The notes beneath the pieces were generated by a model. That model did no database searches. It was not told the origin of the DNA and saw only the letters and a program-made list of their open reading frames with translations. From contig CAMTUH010000001.1 of NCBI GenBank assembly GCA_947084935.1, positions 62,001 to 126,000 on the forward strand: 64,000 nucleotides of DNA. The letters run 5' to 3'. Shown piece after piece: positions 44,041-53,870 of this stretch. Source of the stretch: CAMTUH01 sp947084935. Its GTDB lineage: Bacteria > Pseudomonadota > Gammaproteobacteria > Coxiellales > Coxiellaceae. The translations under genes were made by a program, and so were the position numbers. The stretch's first letter is position 1; the number at the start of each line of letters is the position of its first letter.

Positions 44041-44510
44041 GTCATCCGGGCTATTAAGATTAAACCAATCAGCGTGATTATTTTTACTCCAAGCCTTTCC
44101 ATGTGACCGCCTTCCAAATCGTATTGAATAAAGAATTCATCAGAAAGGATAAATACCATGTCTTGCGCGATACTCAATAGAAAGGCCCAGTAGACAATTC
44201 GGTCTGAACTGGGATAAACACGGATTTTAGCCCAAGCGGCTATACCAAAGAGAATTGCGGTCAAACCACTCCACAAGGTAATGAAAGCAAACACCATCGT
44301 ATGAATCCACGGAATAGTGATGCCGTACGTTGAAAAGCTATGGATAACCAAACTTAAATTACGTGAGTCAAATGCAAACGGACGGGTTGAAAATACCGAT
44401 TGAATAAAATTGGACACATCGGATGAAAATACAAGTAAATACCATAATGCCCAGAAAATGATAATGAGCAAACCAATAATTTTTAGGCCACGAAGGTTGC
44501 TATTTTTCAT
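44019..44510 (-). CDS. Unrecognised membrane protein with four predicted membrane segments
   Basis: A 163-residue hydrophobic protein. Predicted membrane segments are at about 8-28 (IIGLLIIIFWALWYLLVFSS), 65-92, 103-122 and 142-157. I recognise no family. The last loop has acidic residues (SDEFFIQYDLEGGHMERLG). The start at ATG 44510 gives a normal positive-inside N-terminus (MKNSNLRGLK). It is flanked by obgE (convergent, overlapping) and divergent MATE gene. Confidence 0.7.
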   Translation of the reverse strand: MKNSNLRGLKIIGLLIIIFWALWYLLVFSSDVSNFIQSVFSTRPFAFDSRNLSLVIHSFSTYGITIPWIHTMVFAFITLWSGLTAILFGIAAWAKIRVYPSSDRIVYWAFLLSIAQDMVFILSDEFFIQYDLEGGHMERLGVKIITLIGLILIARMTQPLSDK

Positions 44511-44642
44511 TTAACTTAACGATATCTTAATTTTCGTAAAATATAAATGTGATCTTTTCTTATTGAGTTGTCAACTTGCTTGCCATCATCCTTTTTTTCA
44601 GGTACATGTGCTTCATTGAATAGGTAAGACAACGGTAAAGTT

Positions 44643-46217
44643 ATGAAGGGTCTTCACAGCGAGCAAGAACCTCTAATTAGAGAAGGCTCAACCTCTTATC
44701 ACAGCGTAGACGGTGATTCACTTCAATTAAACGTGCAGGGAGAATCCCCGGTAAGCACTACTGTTCCGCTACGGGATGCTTCTAAAGAGATCCTAGAAAT
44801 TGCAAAAAAAGGCCTCCAAATAGGCTTGTCTTACACGTTTAGCCTCATGCTCGTTGAGCTCGTCATTTTCATGGGGCATCTGGGTGATAATGACCAAGAA
44901 AGGGAAAATTATCTGGATGCTTCTCCTTTATTAGCATCTTTTTTAAATACGCTGCTCATCATTTCGATTGCCCATTTGTTTTCAGTCGGTATCGAAACGA
45001 GCCGCCAACGGGGGCAATTGAATTTCCAGAAAGAGTATGGGCTAACCCAAGAAGGGGTTATTCAAGCCCAGGAGGCCATTTCGGATATTTTGAAAAATGG
45101 CATCGTACTGTCGGCCGTGGTGGCGCCCCTTCCGGTTACGGCGATGTTTTTTTCAAAAGAAATTATGATTGGCCTTGGGCAAGGTGAGGTTGTAGCGGAG
45201 TTAGTGCAAAGCTATTCTCAACGTTATGCGGCAGTATTTCCAGCGTTGCTATTTCGCGTGTGTTTTGAGCAGGTCATGTTTGGCTTTGAGAAGCAAGCTC
45301 CTGCGATGGTCATCGGTTTAGTTAACTTGGCTTTAGGAACTTTATTGGCTGGAATACTGGGCTTTAACGGTTATGGACTTCCCGGTATTGCCTATGGATT
45401 TGCTGCAGAAGCTGTTTTTACGTGTTTGGGTTATGGTCTTTATTTGGGTTGCCGAAACGAGTTCAAAGAATTTAATTTTTTTAGGAACTTTACATTCAGT
45501 CGTAAAGACCGGGGGCAAATTCATGCGTTGTTAAAAATCGGTGTACCCATAACCGTTACGGTTGCGAGCGAGCTCGTTGTTTTTTTTGTCGTCAATGTGT
45601 TGGCGGGTTTGCTGGGATCGGATGCATTGGCGGCTTGGGATTTTGCTTCCTGGATTTCTTTTTTTTCCATCGTTGTATCGCTTTCTACGGCGCAGGTAAC
45701 CAGTCAAAAAGTCAGCGCGGCGGTGGGTGAAAAAAAATATTTGGATGCGCGCCAATATGCCATTTACGGACTTCCAGCGAGTTTACTTATGACAGTGCCT
45801 GTCAGCCTTCTGCTGGCTGTATTTCCCGAAATACTGACTGGACTAATTGCCAGCAATCGCGTTGATGAGGAAGTTATGTCCCTGGTAAGGCCTTTGTTGG
45901 CAATGATGGTTCCGATCGTTGCCCTGGATGGCATGCGTAACAATATGCTACAAACCTTACGTGCCGTTGGTGACAATGTGATTCCCTCGGTGATCTCCAC
46001 GGGCAGTCTCTGGTTCGGTATATTAATGGCGTATTTATTAGGATTTAAAACGGACCTTGGCATTTATGGTGTCGGCGCGGGTTATGGCATCGGCATGTCG
46101 GCCAGTGTAATTTCAATATTTTCCCGATGGGAAAATAAAACTAAACCCAACATGCTGAAGATTGTGCGTGAATCTGAAGACGACACCGGCAACAGTGCTG
46201 CTTTACTTAGCAGCTAA
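44643..46217 (+). CDS. MATE-family efflux transporter
   Basis: A 524-residue multidrug and toxin extrusion protein with about 12 membrane segments in two six-helix halves. Segments such as GLVNLALGTLLAGILGFNGY then GLPGIAYGFA and IGVPITVTVASELVVFFVVN are typical. It exports cationic compounds by Na+ or H+ antiport. The N-terminal cytoplasmic stretch of about 70 residues is longer than in most bacterial MATE proteins and contains EQEPLI, which fits an acidic dileucine pattern. It is convergent with rpsT, overlapping by 15 bases. Confidence 0.87.
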   Translation: MKGLHSEQEPLIREGSTSYHSVDGDSLQLNVQGESPVSTTVPLRDASKEILEIAKKGLQIGLSYTFSLMLVELVIFMGHLGDNDQERENYLDASPLLASFLNTLLIISIAHLFSVGIETSRQRGQLNFQKEYGLTQEGVIQAQEAISDILKNGIVLSAVVAPLPVTAMFFSKEIMIGLGQGEVVAELVQSYSQRYAAVFPALLFRVCFEQVMFGFEKQAPAMVIGLVNLALGTLLAGILGFNGYGLPGIAYGFAAEAVFTCLGYGLYLGCRNEFKEFNFFRNFTFSRKDRGQIHALLKIGVPITVTVASELVVFFVVNVLAGLLGSDALAAWDFASWISFFSIVVSLSTAQVTSQKVSAAVGEKKYLDARQYAIYGLPASLLMTVPVSLLLAVFPEILTGLIASNRVDEEVMSLVRPLLAMMVPIVALDGMRNNMLQTLRAVGDNVIPSVISTGSLWFGILMAYLLGFKTDLGIYGVGAGYGIGMSASVISIFSRWENKTKPNMLKIVRESEDDTGNSAALLSS

Positions 46218-46472
46218 CCCTTTCAATCGCTTATGCAGTCGGCTTTTCAAGCGTGCGGCTTTATTATCCGTAATTACGCGATGGCCGGCGACTTTGTCGA
46301 TGAGGCTTGAGGCGTGACGGAAGGTTTCTTGGGCGACTTTTGAATCGTTAGATTGTATCGCTTTCAACGTTTTCTTGACGGCTGTTCGAACAGCGGAACG
46401 CTGACTGAGGTTATGAAGTTCCCGATTTTTGCTTTGACGGGCTCTTTTTTCGGCTTGCCGTGTGTTGGCCAC
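46203..46472 (-). CDS. rpsT: 30S ribosomal protein S20
   Basis: An 89-residue S20 from a GTG start at 46472, preceded by gggaga; this gives the typical N-terminus MANTRQAEKRARQSKNRELH. RSAVRTAVKKTLKAI and KAARLKSRLHKRL are conserved core. S20 binds 16S rRNA early in assembly. An unusual start codon is common for rpsT and is linked to its autogenous control. It is divergent from murJ, a common neighbour. Confidence 0.97.
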   Translation of the reverse strand: MANTRQAEKRARQSKNRELHNLSQRSAVRTAVKKTLKAIQSNDSKVAQETFRHASSLIDKVAGHRVITDNKAARLKSRLHKRLKGLAAK

Positions 46473-46604
46473 GGTTGTCTCCCACGGTTGGTTTGAACGC
46501 GACACTATGCCGCGTTGGTTGGGGTTTGTCAACATCCTAACTGGAGTGGATTATCCGGCCAAGGCTGGGTATCCTTGCAGGGGAATTAGGCCAACGGATC
46601 GTTC

Positions 46605-48152
46605 ATGAGTCGGAAGTTATTCAAATCAACCCTCATCGTATCGGGTATGACCTTTATCTCACGGATCATGGGATTTGTTCGCGACGTCGTGTTGGCGGTG
46701 GTGTTTGGAGCCGGTCCGGCGTTTGACGCCTTTGTGGTGGCGTTCAAGATACCTAACTTTTTTCGTCGTCTCTTTGGGGAAGGCGCCTTTTCACAAGCGT
46801 TTGTGCCGGTGCTCGCGGAATACCGAACCAAGCGTTCGCCGGAAGAAGTGCGGGAATTTATTAATCACGTCGCGGGCAGTTTGAGTGTAGCGCTTTTGCT
46901 GGTCGTGGCCGTTGCGGAAATTATTGCGCCGCTTATTATCATGATTTTTGCGCCGGGATTTATACACGATCCCATTCGCTTTCCCTACGCGACTCATATG
47001 ATTCGCATTACCTTTCCTTATTTATTTTTAATTGCGCTGACGGCTTTTGCGGGTGCCGTATTAAACACGTATAGCCGTTTTGCCGTTCCGGCAGTGACCA
47101 CCGTTATATTAAATCTATCCATGATTCTGGTGACGTGGTTGTGGGCGCCGCATGCGACGGTTCCGATCTACGTATTGGCGTGGGGCGTGGTGATTGGTGG
47201 CGTGGTGCAATTGGTCGTTCAATTTCCTTTCTTGCATCAATTGCGGTTAATGCCTCTTCCGAAATGGCAATGGCGCGATCCGGGTGTGATGCGTGTGATG
47301 AAATTAATGGTGCCGGCTTTATTTGGTGTGTCGGTGGCGCAGATCAGTTTGTTGGTTGACAATTTTTTTGCGTCGTTTTTACCTGCAGGCAGTATTTCTT
47401 GGTTGTATTATTCGGATCGCTTGACGTATTTGCCATTGGGTGTAATCGGCGTTGCGTTGGCGACGGTAGTTTTACCGAATTTATCGCGGCATCACAGCTC
47501 GGACTCGAATGAGGCGTATTCCCACACCTTGGATTGGGCGCTTCGTATGGTGGTTCTGATTGGAATTCCCGCGGCCGTTGGGTTATTTGTTCTTGCGGGG
47601 CCTTTGTTAGCGACGTTGATTCGCCACGGCGCATTCACCGCAAACGACGTGATCATGACACGGAAAAGTTTGTGGGCTTTTTCGGTGGGATTACCGGGAT
47701 TTATGCTCATAAAAATATTAGCGTCTGCATTTTATTCCAAACAGAACATTAAAACACCCGTAAAAGTGGCTGCTGTAGCCATGTTGGTTAATTTGATTTT
47801 GAATATTGCTTTAATTAAACCCCTGGCTCATGCGGGATTGGCTCTGGCGACTTCGCTGGCATCGCTCATTAACGCCATAGTCTTATTGTGGTTGTTACTG
47901 CGCCGTTCTGTGTTTAAACCCAAGCCACACTGGATCCCGCTCTTATTTCGCGTTGCGTTTGCAAATGTGGTGATGGGTGTCGTTATTGCTTGGTACGCGG
48001 GGAATTTGTCGCAATGGTTAACGTGGTCCGTAGGGATGCGTGCGTGGCATTTGATTGTGGTTATTGTGTTAGGTCTTATCGTCAATAGTGCTGCTTTATT
48101 ATTATCGGGATTTCGGCTGCGTGATTTACGGCCGCCCACCGTCGAGGAATAA
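46605..48152 (+). CDS. murJ: Lipid II flippase MurJ
   Basis: A 515-residue MOP-superfamily protein with about 14 membrane segments that flips lipid II across the inner membrane for peptidoglycan synthesis. The N-terminus SGMTFISRIMGFVRDVVLAV, FFRRLFGEGAFSQAFVPVL and the LPAGSISWLYYSDRL segment are characteristic. It is followed by ribF after three bases; rpsT-murJ-ribF-ileS-lspA is a conserved gammaproteobacterial order. Confidence 0.97.
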   Translation: MSRKLFKSTLIVSGMTFISRIMGFVRDVVLAVVFGAGPAFDAFVVAFKIPNFFRRLFGEGAFSQAFVPVLAEYRTKRSPEEVREFINHVAGSLSVALLLVVAVAEIIAPLIIMIFAPGFIHDPIRFPYATHMIRITFPYLFLIALTAFAGAVLNTYSRFAVPAVTTVILNLSMILVTWLWAPHATVPIYVLAWGVVIGGVVQLVVQFPFLHQLRLMPLPKWQWRDPGVMRVMKLMVPALFGVSVAQISLLVDNFFASFLPAGSISWLYYSDRLTYLPLGVIGVALATVVLPNLSRHHSSDSNEAYSHTLDWALRMVVLIGIPAAVGLFVLAGPLLATLIRHGAFTANDVIMTRKSLWAFSVGLPGFMLIKILASAFYSKQNIKTPVKVAAVAMLVNLILNIALIKPLAHAGLALATSLASLINAIVLLWLLLRRSVFKPKPHWIPLLFRVAFANVVMGVVIAWYAGNLSQWLTWSVGMRAWHLIVVIVLGLIVNSAALLLSGFRLRDLRPPTVEE

Positions 48153-48155
48153 TTC

Positions 48156-49094
48156 GTGGAACTGATTCGTGGCAGACATAATCTGAGCGGCCGGCTTCGC
48201 GGCTGTGTGATTACCGTAGGTAGTTTTGATGGTCTGCATTTGGGGCATCGAAAATTACTGCAGGAATTAAAAGCTGCGGGGCAGTTGTTGCATTTACCCG
48301 CCGTAGTGGTAACGTTCGAACCTCCGCCAAAGGAATTTTTTTCAAGAAAACAAACTGTGCCTCGCCTGATGAGGTTTCGTGAGAAGTGGAATGCATTGCT
48401 CGAATATAATGTCGATTACTTGCTGTGTTTGCAGTTTAACGAAGCACTGGCAAGATTGTCACCGGAAGATTTTGTTGAAGAAATAGTCGTAAATCAACTG
48501 CACGCGAAAGCCATTATTATAGGTGACGATTTTCGTTTTGGTGCTAAGCGAGCGGGAGATACGGCGCTTCTAAAAACATTCGGGGAAAAGTGGGGATTTA
48601 AAGTCATTGAGGTGCCAGCGGTTACGCACCACGGTGAGCGCATCAGCAGTACGCGCGTACGTGCCGCGTTGCAATCGGGGGATTTAAAGTTGGCGCGTGC
48701 ATTGCTGAAAAGGCCTTATCGGTTGTGTGGGAAAGTGGTGCACGGAGACGGACGGGGGCGCCAATGGGGATTTCCCACGGCGAATTTACATTTACATCGT
48801 TCGTGTGTTCCCGTGTCAGGGATATTCGTTGTGCGCGCGTATGGATTGGGAAAAAACGGCTTCGAAGGGGTGGCCAGCATCGGAACGCGGCCGACTTTTA
48901 ACGAAAATCGTTTAGTCTTAGAAGTTTATTTATTCGATTTTAATGAAAATATTTATGGGAAGACGTTGGAAATTGAGTTTCTACATAAATTGAGGGATGA
49001 GGTGCGTTACGCTTCGGTAGAAGCGTTGGTGGATCAGATACGGAAAGACGTCGCCGATGCCAGAGCATATTTTTCTTCCTCTCATTTGAAATGA
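48156..49094 (+). CDS. ribF: Bifunctional riboflavin kinase / FAD synthetase
   Basis: A 312-residue enzyme making FMN and FAD. The N-terminal nucleotidyltransferase shows VGSFDGLHLGHRKLL and ISSTRVRAALQSGD; the C-terminal flavokinase shows GRQWGFPTANLHL and ASIGTRPTF. Start is GTG 48156, three bases after murJ, indicating coupling. It precedes a lipoprotein gene and ileS. Confidence 0.96.
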   Translation: MELIRGRHNLSGRLRGCVITVGSFDGLHLGHRKLLQELKAAGQLLHLPAVVVTFEPPPKEFFSRKQTVPRLMRFREKWNALLEYNVDYLLCLQFNEALARLSPEDFVEEIVVNQLHAKAIIIGDDFRFGAKRAGDTALLKTFGEKWGFKVIEVPAVTHHGERISSTRVRAALQSGDLKLARALLKRPYRLCGKVVHGDGRGRQWGFPTANLHLHRSCVPVSGIFVVRAYGLGKNGFEGVASIGTRPTFNENRLVLEVYLFDFNENIYGKTLEIEFLHKLRDEVRYASVEALVDQIRKDVADARAYFSSSHLK

Positions 49095-49147
49095 CAGTGT
49101 TCGGGGAATAAGGTATGATAATTTGTCATCTAAACAAGGAGCTTTCG

Positions 49148-49813
49148 ATGAGACGCCTGTTTTCCGTTGGTTTAATTCTACTTTTGGGTTTTCTTCTCTC
49201 CGCCTGCGGAGATAAAACGGTTAAAGGTAATGGCCGCGTTACCACTCAAAATCGTCCGGTTTCACAATTTGATCGGATTAAAGCGGTTGGGGGATTGAAT
49301 TTACTCGTAGACGTCAATCAATCGGAGCGGGTTTCGGTTACCACAGACGATAATTTGCAACCGTATATCTTAACGGAAATCAGAGATAAAACTTTAGAAA
49401 TATCCACAAAGAAAGGCTACCTGTTGGCATCGGCAAAGCCGATTCGTATTCAGGTCAACGCTCCTAAACTGTTGAGTTTGGCGTCGACGGGGTCGGCACA
49501 GGTTAATGTCACGGATATTGAGGGTCACCGTTTCGACGTGCATTCCACGGGGACCAGTCAATTGGTTTTGGCTGGAAAAGTGAGTAAGGTTTCGATTGGT
49601 GTAACGGGTGCTTCACAGGTTGACGCACGGAACTTAATTACCGACGAAACGAGTTTAGACGTGAGTGGAACCGCTAAAGCGAGCATCCATGCCAAGACGA
49701 AGCTCAATGTAAAAATTTCAGGCGATGGCATTGTCGTTTATTACGGTAAGCCGACCTTTGTCAATCAAGCGGTATTTGGGAACGGCAAAATTCGACCTGC
49801 TGCTGAGCAATAG
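49148..49813 (+). CDS. Lipoprotein with head-GIN (DUF2807) domain
   Basis: A 221-residue lipoprotein from ATG 49148 with aaggag eight bases upstream; an earlier in-frame ATG at 49115 lacks a ribosome site. The signal peptide ends in a lipobox LLSAC, giving lipidated Cys20. The rest is a right-handed beta-helix-like DUF2807 domain (FDRIKAVGGLNLLVDVNQSE). The function is unknown. It interrupts the usual ribF-ileS adjacency. Confidence 0.87.
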   Translation: MRRLFSVGLILLLGFLLSACGDKTVKGNGRVTTQNRPVSQFDRIKAVGGLNLLVDVNQSERVSVTTDDNLQPYILTEIRDKTLEISTKKGYLLASAKPIRIQVNAPKLLSLASTGSAQVNVTDIEGHRFDVHSTGTSQLVLAGKVSKVSIGVTGASQVDARNLITDETSLDVSGTAKASIHAKTKLNVKISGDGIVVYYGKPTFVNQAVFGNGKIRPAAEQ

Positions 49814-49874
49814 ACTTGCATTCTACCGTGAAATCCGATATCAACAAGGGCTTGCTTAGGCATTAAGGGCCCCC

Positions 49875-52691
49875 ATGAAAGATTACAAGTCGACGCTCAA
49901 CCTGCCTGAAACTGAGTTTCCGATGCGGGCTAACCTGCCGCAACGTGAGCCGGAGATGCTTCAGCGGTGGCACGCGTTGAATCTCTATGAAAAGTTGGGT
50001 TCCCAACGGGCAAGTGCTAAAAAATTCATCCTTCACGATGGGCCCCCTTACGCCAATGCGCGCCCCCACTTGGGCACGGCACTGAACAAAATTCTTAAAG
50101 ATACCGTAGTAAAAGCAAAGGGACTGAGCGGTTATTACGCTCCCTATGTGCCGGGTTGGGATTGTCACGGTTTGCCGATTGAACTCAACGTGGAGAAAAA
50201 AACTGGAAAACCGAGCGATAAATTAACCCCAAAAGCATTTCGTGAAGCGTGTCGCGCATACGCGTTATCGCAAGTAAAATTACAGTCCGAAGATTTTCAA
50301 CGTTTAGGAATTATAGGTGATTGGAAAAATCCCTATTTAACGATGGATTATGTGTATGAAGCGAATACGGTTCGCGCGTTAGCCAAAATTATCGCAAATG
50401 GGCATTTGCATCGGGGTCAAAAGCCCGTGCATTGGTGTATTGCGTGCGGTTCGGCATTGGCAGAAGCTGAAGTGGAATACCGCGATAAATCCTCTCCAGC
50501 GATTGACGTGGGTTTTGAAGCAGAAGATGCCAAAACAATTTTTAAATTATTTGATCTCGGTGAAGCTCAAGGACGCGTGATTGTTCCGATTTGGACAACC
50601 ACGCCGTGGACGTTGCCGGCCAATCAAGCAGTCACCGTACATCCCGAATTAATTTACACCCTTGTTCAATGCGAGTGGCGCGGCCAGCCAACTTATTTTG
50701 TTCTGGCGAAAGATTTAGTGGACGAGGTCACTCAACGATACGGTATTGAAAATTATTCGGTGCACGGTGGTGTGCAGGGGCAGGCGCTTGAAAAAATAAA
50801 CGTAAAACATCCTTTTTTAGATCGCACCGTTCCCATTATTTTGGGTGAGCACGTTACCACCGAAGCGGGAACGGGAAACGTTCATACTGCACCCGCGCAC
50901 GGGTTAGACGATTATTTGGTAGCGGAAAAATACGATCTGCCTATCGATAATCCCGTCGATTCGCGCGGTTGTTTTTCAGCAGAAACGTTGTGGGTGGGTG
51001 GCATACCGGTGTTGAAAGCCAATGAAACCCTCATCACTTTATTAGCGGATAACGCGCATTTATTGCATTCCGCAACTGTTCAACACAGCTATCCACATTG
51101 CTGGCGCCATAAAACACCGCTGATTTTCCGTGCAACGCCGCAGTGGTTTATCAGCATGGATCAAAAAAATTTACGAAAAATGGCGATCGACTCCATCGCA
51201 AAATCCACGTGGATTCCAGCTTGGGGAGAAGCGCGTATTCGTAACATGATCCAGGATCGTCCCGATTGGTGTGTCTCGCGGCAACGAGCGTGGGGCATTC
51301 CGATCCCTTTATTTGTGCATAAAGAAACTCAAAAAATTCATCCGCGTTCCGTCGAGTTGATGGAGAAAGTGGCGCAGTTGATCGAAAAAGAAAGCGTGGA
51401 CGCGTGGTTTGATTTAGATTCGAAATCGTTATTGGGTGCGGACGCTGATCACTACGATAAAGTGATGGATGTTTTGGACGTGTGGTTTGATTCGGGCGTT
51501 ACGCACTATTGCGTTTTAGAAAAGCGTCCGGAATTAAGCATGCCGGCAGATCTTTATCTGGAAGGCTCCGATCAACACCGCGGTTGGTTTCAGTCGTCTT
51601 TATTAACGGCGTTGGCGATTGATGGAAAAGCGCCGTTTAAATCGGTGTTAACGCACGGTTACGTGGTGGACGGCGAAGGACGAAAGATGTCTAAGTCGCT
51701 TGGTAACGTGATTTTGCCGGCGGACGTCGTGAAAAACATGGGCGCGGACGTGTTGCGCTTGTGGGCAGCTTCGATGGATCACACGGTTGAAATTGGCGCT
51801 TCCGATGAAATTTTAAAACGTGCAGCAGACGCGTATCGTCGCATTCGCAATACCGCGCGATTTTTCTTGTCGAATTTATTTGATTTTGATCCGAAGAAAG
51901 ATTCAGTATCTGCAGATCAATTGCTTGCCCTGGATCGATGGGCGATTGTGGCTGCCATGGACTTGCAGAAAAAAATTCAGGATGCGTACGATCATTATCG
52001 GTTCCCGACGATTTATCAAGCCATCCATAATTTTTGCACGGTAGAGATGGGCAGTTTTTATTTGGATATTATTAAAGACCGTTTGTACACGAGTAAAAAA
52101 GACGGCGTGCCCCGGCGATCGGCTCAAACGGCGTTGTATGTGATTGTAGAAGCGTTTGTGCGGTGGATCGCGCCAATTTTAAGTTTTACCGCCGATGAGA
52201 TTTGGCATTATTTGCCTGGAAAGACTGAAGAATCGGTGTTTTTGACGGAATGGTTTAAGGCGTTTCCGTCGGTTTCGTTGAGTGAAACAGAGCGTAATCA
52301 ATGGTCGTTGTTGCTGCGTATTCGTGGCGGCGTAAATAAAGTCCTAGAAGAGTTTCGTAATGCGGGTAAAATTGGCTCCGCGTTGGAAGCGAACGTGAGC
52401 GTGTACGTCGATGAAAAAATGTATCCCGCATTGTCGGGATTAGCCAGTGAATTGCGTTTTGTGTTGATTACGTCGGAAGCCGTTGTTGCGCCGATGAATA
52501 AAAAGTCCAAAGATGCTATTGATTTAGACGTGCCGGGAGTGGCCGTTGCAGTATCCGTGTCCGAGCATCCCAAATGCATGCGCTGTTGGCAGCGACAACC
52601 GGATGTTGGTCAGGATTCGGAACATCCGGATATTTGCGAGCGCTGCGTGAGTAATGCGTTTGGGAGAGGCGAGGATCGGCGATTTGCGTGA
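49875..52691 (+). CDS. ileS: Isoleucyl-tRNA synthetase
   Basis: A 938-residue class I synthetase. HDGPPYANARPHLGTALNKI places the HIGH-type motif as His65-Leu-Gly-Thr68; the KMSKS loop is intact at 604-608 (GRKMSKSLGN). The editing domain (WTTTPWTLPANQAVTV) and the C-terminal zinc cysteines (CMRCWQRQ and CERC) are present, as in the E. coli type. Thr68 replaces the second His of HIGH. It is followed by lspA in the conserved ileS-lspA order. Confidence 0.97.
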   Translation: MKDYKSTLNLPETEFPMRANLPQREPEMLQRWHALNLYEKLGSQRASAKKFILHDGPPYANARPHLGTALNKILKDTVVKAKGLSGYYAPYVPGWDCHGLPIELNVEKKTGKPSDKLTPKAFREACRAYALSQVKLQSEDFQRLGIIGDWKNPYLTMDYVYEANTVRALAKIIANGHLHRGQKPVHWCIACGSALAEAEVEYRDKSSPAIDVGFEAEDAKTIFKLFDLGEAQGRVIVPIWTTTPWTLPANQAVTVHPELIYTLVQCEWRGQPTYFVLAKDLVDEVTQRYGIENYSVHGGVQGQALEKINVKHPFLDRTVPIILGEHVTTEAGTGNVHTAPAHGLDDYLVAEKYDLPIDNPVDSRGCFSAETLWVGGIPVLKANETLITLLADNAHLLHSATVQHSYPHCWRHKTPLIFRATPQWFISMDQKNLRKMAIDSIAKSTWIPAWGEARIRNMIQDRPDWCVSRQRAWGIPIPLFVHKETQKIHPRSVELMEKVAQLIEKESVDAWFDLDSKSLLGADADHYDKVMDVLDVWFDSGVTHYCVLEKRPELSMPADLYLEGSDQHRGWFQSSLLTALAIDGKAPFKSVLTHGYVVDGEGRKMSKSLGNVILPADVVKNMGADVLRLWAASMDHTVEIGASDEILKRAADAYRRIRNTARFFLSNLFDFDPKKDSVSADQLLALDRWAIVAAMDLQKKIQDAYDHYRFPTIYQAIHNFCTVEMGSFYLDIIKDRLYTSKKDGVPRRSAQTALYVIVEAFVRWIAPILSFTADEIWHYLPGKTEESVFLTEWFKAFPSVSLSETERNQWSLLLRIRGGVNKVLEEFRNAGKIGSALEANVSVYVDEKMYPALSGLASELRFVLITSEAVVAPMNKKSKDAIDLDVPGVAVAVSVSEHPKCMRCWQRQPDVGQDSEHPDICERCVSNAFGRGEDRRFA

Positions 52692-52732
52692 CAGACGTCC
52701 CTGTCCGTTGGAAAAGAATTTGAGAGTAAATA

Positions 52733-53221
52733 ATGGCAAAGAAGTCATCACAAAAAGAAAAAAAAGCGTGGTCTTGGTTATTTTTGAGTGCCTTGATTAT
52801 TATTTTGGATCAGTTCACAAAATATTTAGCTGTTTATTATTTATCGTTTGGGCAGCCCGTTCGCCTACTTCCTTTTTTTAATTTAATGTTGAATTTTAAT
52901 AAAGGTGCAGCGTTCAGTTTCTTAGGAGCGGAAAGCGGCTGGCAAGTGTATTTTTTCGCAGGCATTTCGTTGATTGTGGCCATCTTTTTGATCGTTTGGC
53001 TGGGACGAATTAAGCGTTCGGATCGATTATTAGCGGCAGGGATCGGTTTAATTATCGGTGGCGCGTTGGGGAATTTTATTGATCGCGTGCGATTGGGTTA
53101 CGTTATCGATTTTTTTGATTTCCACGTCAAAAATTGGCATTACGCTACGTTCAATCTTGCAGACAGTGCCATTTGCATAGGTGCTGTTTTACTTATTCTG
53201 CGTATGATGCGACGGTCCTAG
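52733..53221 (+). CDS. lspA: Lipoprotein signal peptidase
   Basis: A 162-residue type II signal peptidase with four membrane segments. The catalytic aspartates are in GNFIDRVRLGYVIDFFDF and FNLADSAICIG. It removes signal peptides from prolipoproteins such as the DUF2807 protein upstream. The Lys-rich N-terminus (MAKKSSQKEKK) is cytoplasmic. A palindromic family B repeat follows and may serve as terminator. Confidence 0.96.
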   Translation: MAKKSSQKEKKAWSWLFLSALIIILDQFTKYLAVYYLSFGQPVRLLPFFNLMLNFNKGAAFSFLGAESGWQVYFFAGISLIVAIFLIVWLGRIKRSDRLLAAGIGLIIGGALGNFIDRVRLGYVIDFFDFHVKNWHYATFNLADSAICIGAVLLILRMMRRS

Positions 53222-53247
53222 TGGTAGCTTGGGTGAAGGGCTTCACC

Positions 53248-53318
53248 GTAGGTTGGGCTGAGCTTTGCGAAGCCCAACAAATTAATTGTTGGGCTTCATT
53301 TCATTCAGCCCAACCTAC
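53248..53318. repeat. Repeat family B, complete double palindrome after lspA
   Basis: Outer arms gtaggttgggctga and tcagcccaacctac are perfect 14-base complements; inside, agcccaacaaatt and aattgttgggct fold again. This is the best-formed copy of the family and lies between convergent lspA and the pilin gene. Confidence 0.88.
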
Positions 53319-53335
53319 CACGAAGCCTAATTAAT

Positions 53336-53740
53336 TCATTTAAAATCATCCCAGCAATTTTCCTGATTACCACCGTGAGAACCATCGCTGCGGATCCAGA
53401 GTGTGCTGCAGGGATCTTGAAATTGGTTTCCGATGGGGTTTGCGATTAAGGAATAATTTTCTTCCGTCAGTGATTTCAGTTGGTAGAGGTAATACGTGGA
53501 ATGATCTTTCACGTGAAGCTGAGTAAAAGTCGCGTTTTGGTAACTGCCGTTGAGGCTGTAATAATTCTCCAGTTGCTCGGCGGTATTCATTAAGTCCATT
53601 TCGGCTTGGTTTCGGTGGGCTTTGAGTAGGTAGTGCTGATAGCTGGGGTAAGCAATGCAGGCGAGGGTTGCGACGATAGCCATTGCGATCAGCAATTCGA
53701 GCAGGCTGAAGGCGTTGTTTAAGTTTTTTGATGGGATCAT
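53336..53740 (-). CDS. Type IV pilin-like protein (PilE type)
   Basis: A 134-residue prepilin-like protein from ATG 53740 (a TTG at 53776 is the only longer start). The class III signal NNA/FSLLELLIAMAIVATLACI has the mature Phe1 and Glu5, but Ala rather than Gly at -1. The conserved YPSYQHYLLKAHRNQAEMDL then LMNTAEQLENYYSLNGSY matches PilE minor pilins. It acts in type IV pilus or competence-type filaments; no other pil gene is adjacent. Confidence 0.85.
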   Translation of the reverse strand: MIPSKNLNNAFSLLELLIAMAIVATLACIAYPSYQHYLLKAHRNQAEMDLMNTAEQLENYYSLNGSYQNATFTQLHVKDHSTYYLYQLKSLTEENYSLIANPIGNQFQDPCSTLWIRSDGSHGGNQENCWDDFK

Positions 53741-53835
53741 GCCATTCAGTATTTGGTGATTGTCTGGGCTCTGCAATACCGTGTTGCCCTTGTTATTTTT
53801 TGAGGAGACGTTATCATTGCTGGGTTCTGGGTAAT

Positions 53836-53870
53836 GTAGGTTGGGCTGAATGCCATGAAGCCCAACCTAC
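53836..53870. repeat. Repeat family B, short hairpin copy
   Basis: gtaggttgggct and agcccaacctac form a perfect 12-base stem around gaatgccatga. A further hairpin, gcctccc-acggaa-gggaggc, lies at 53880-53899. Both sit upstream of tRNA-Lys. Confidence 0.85.
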
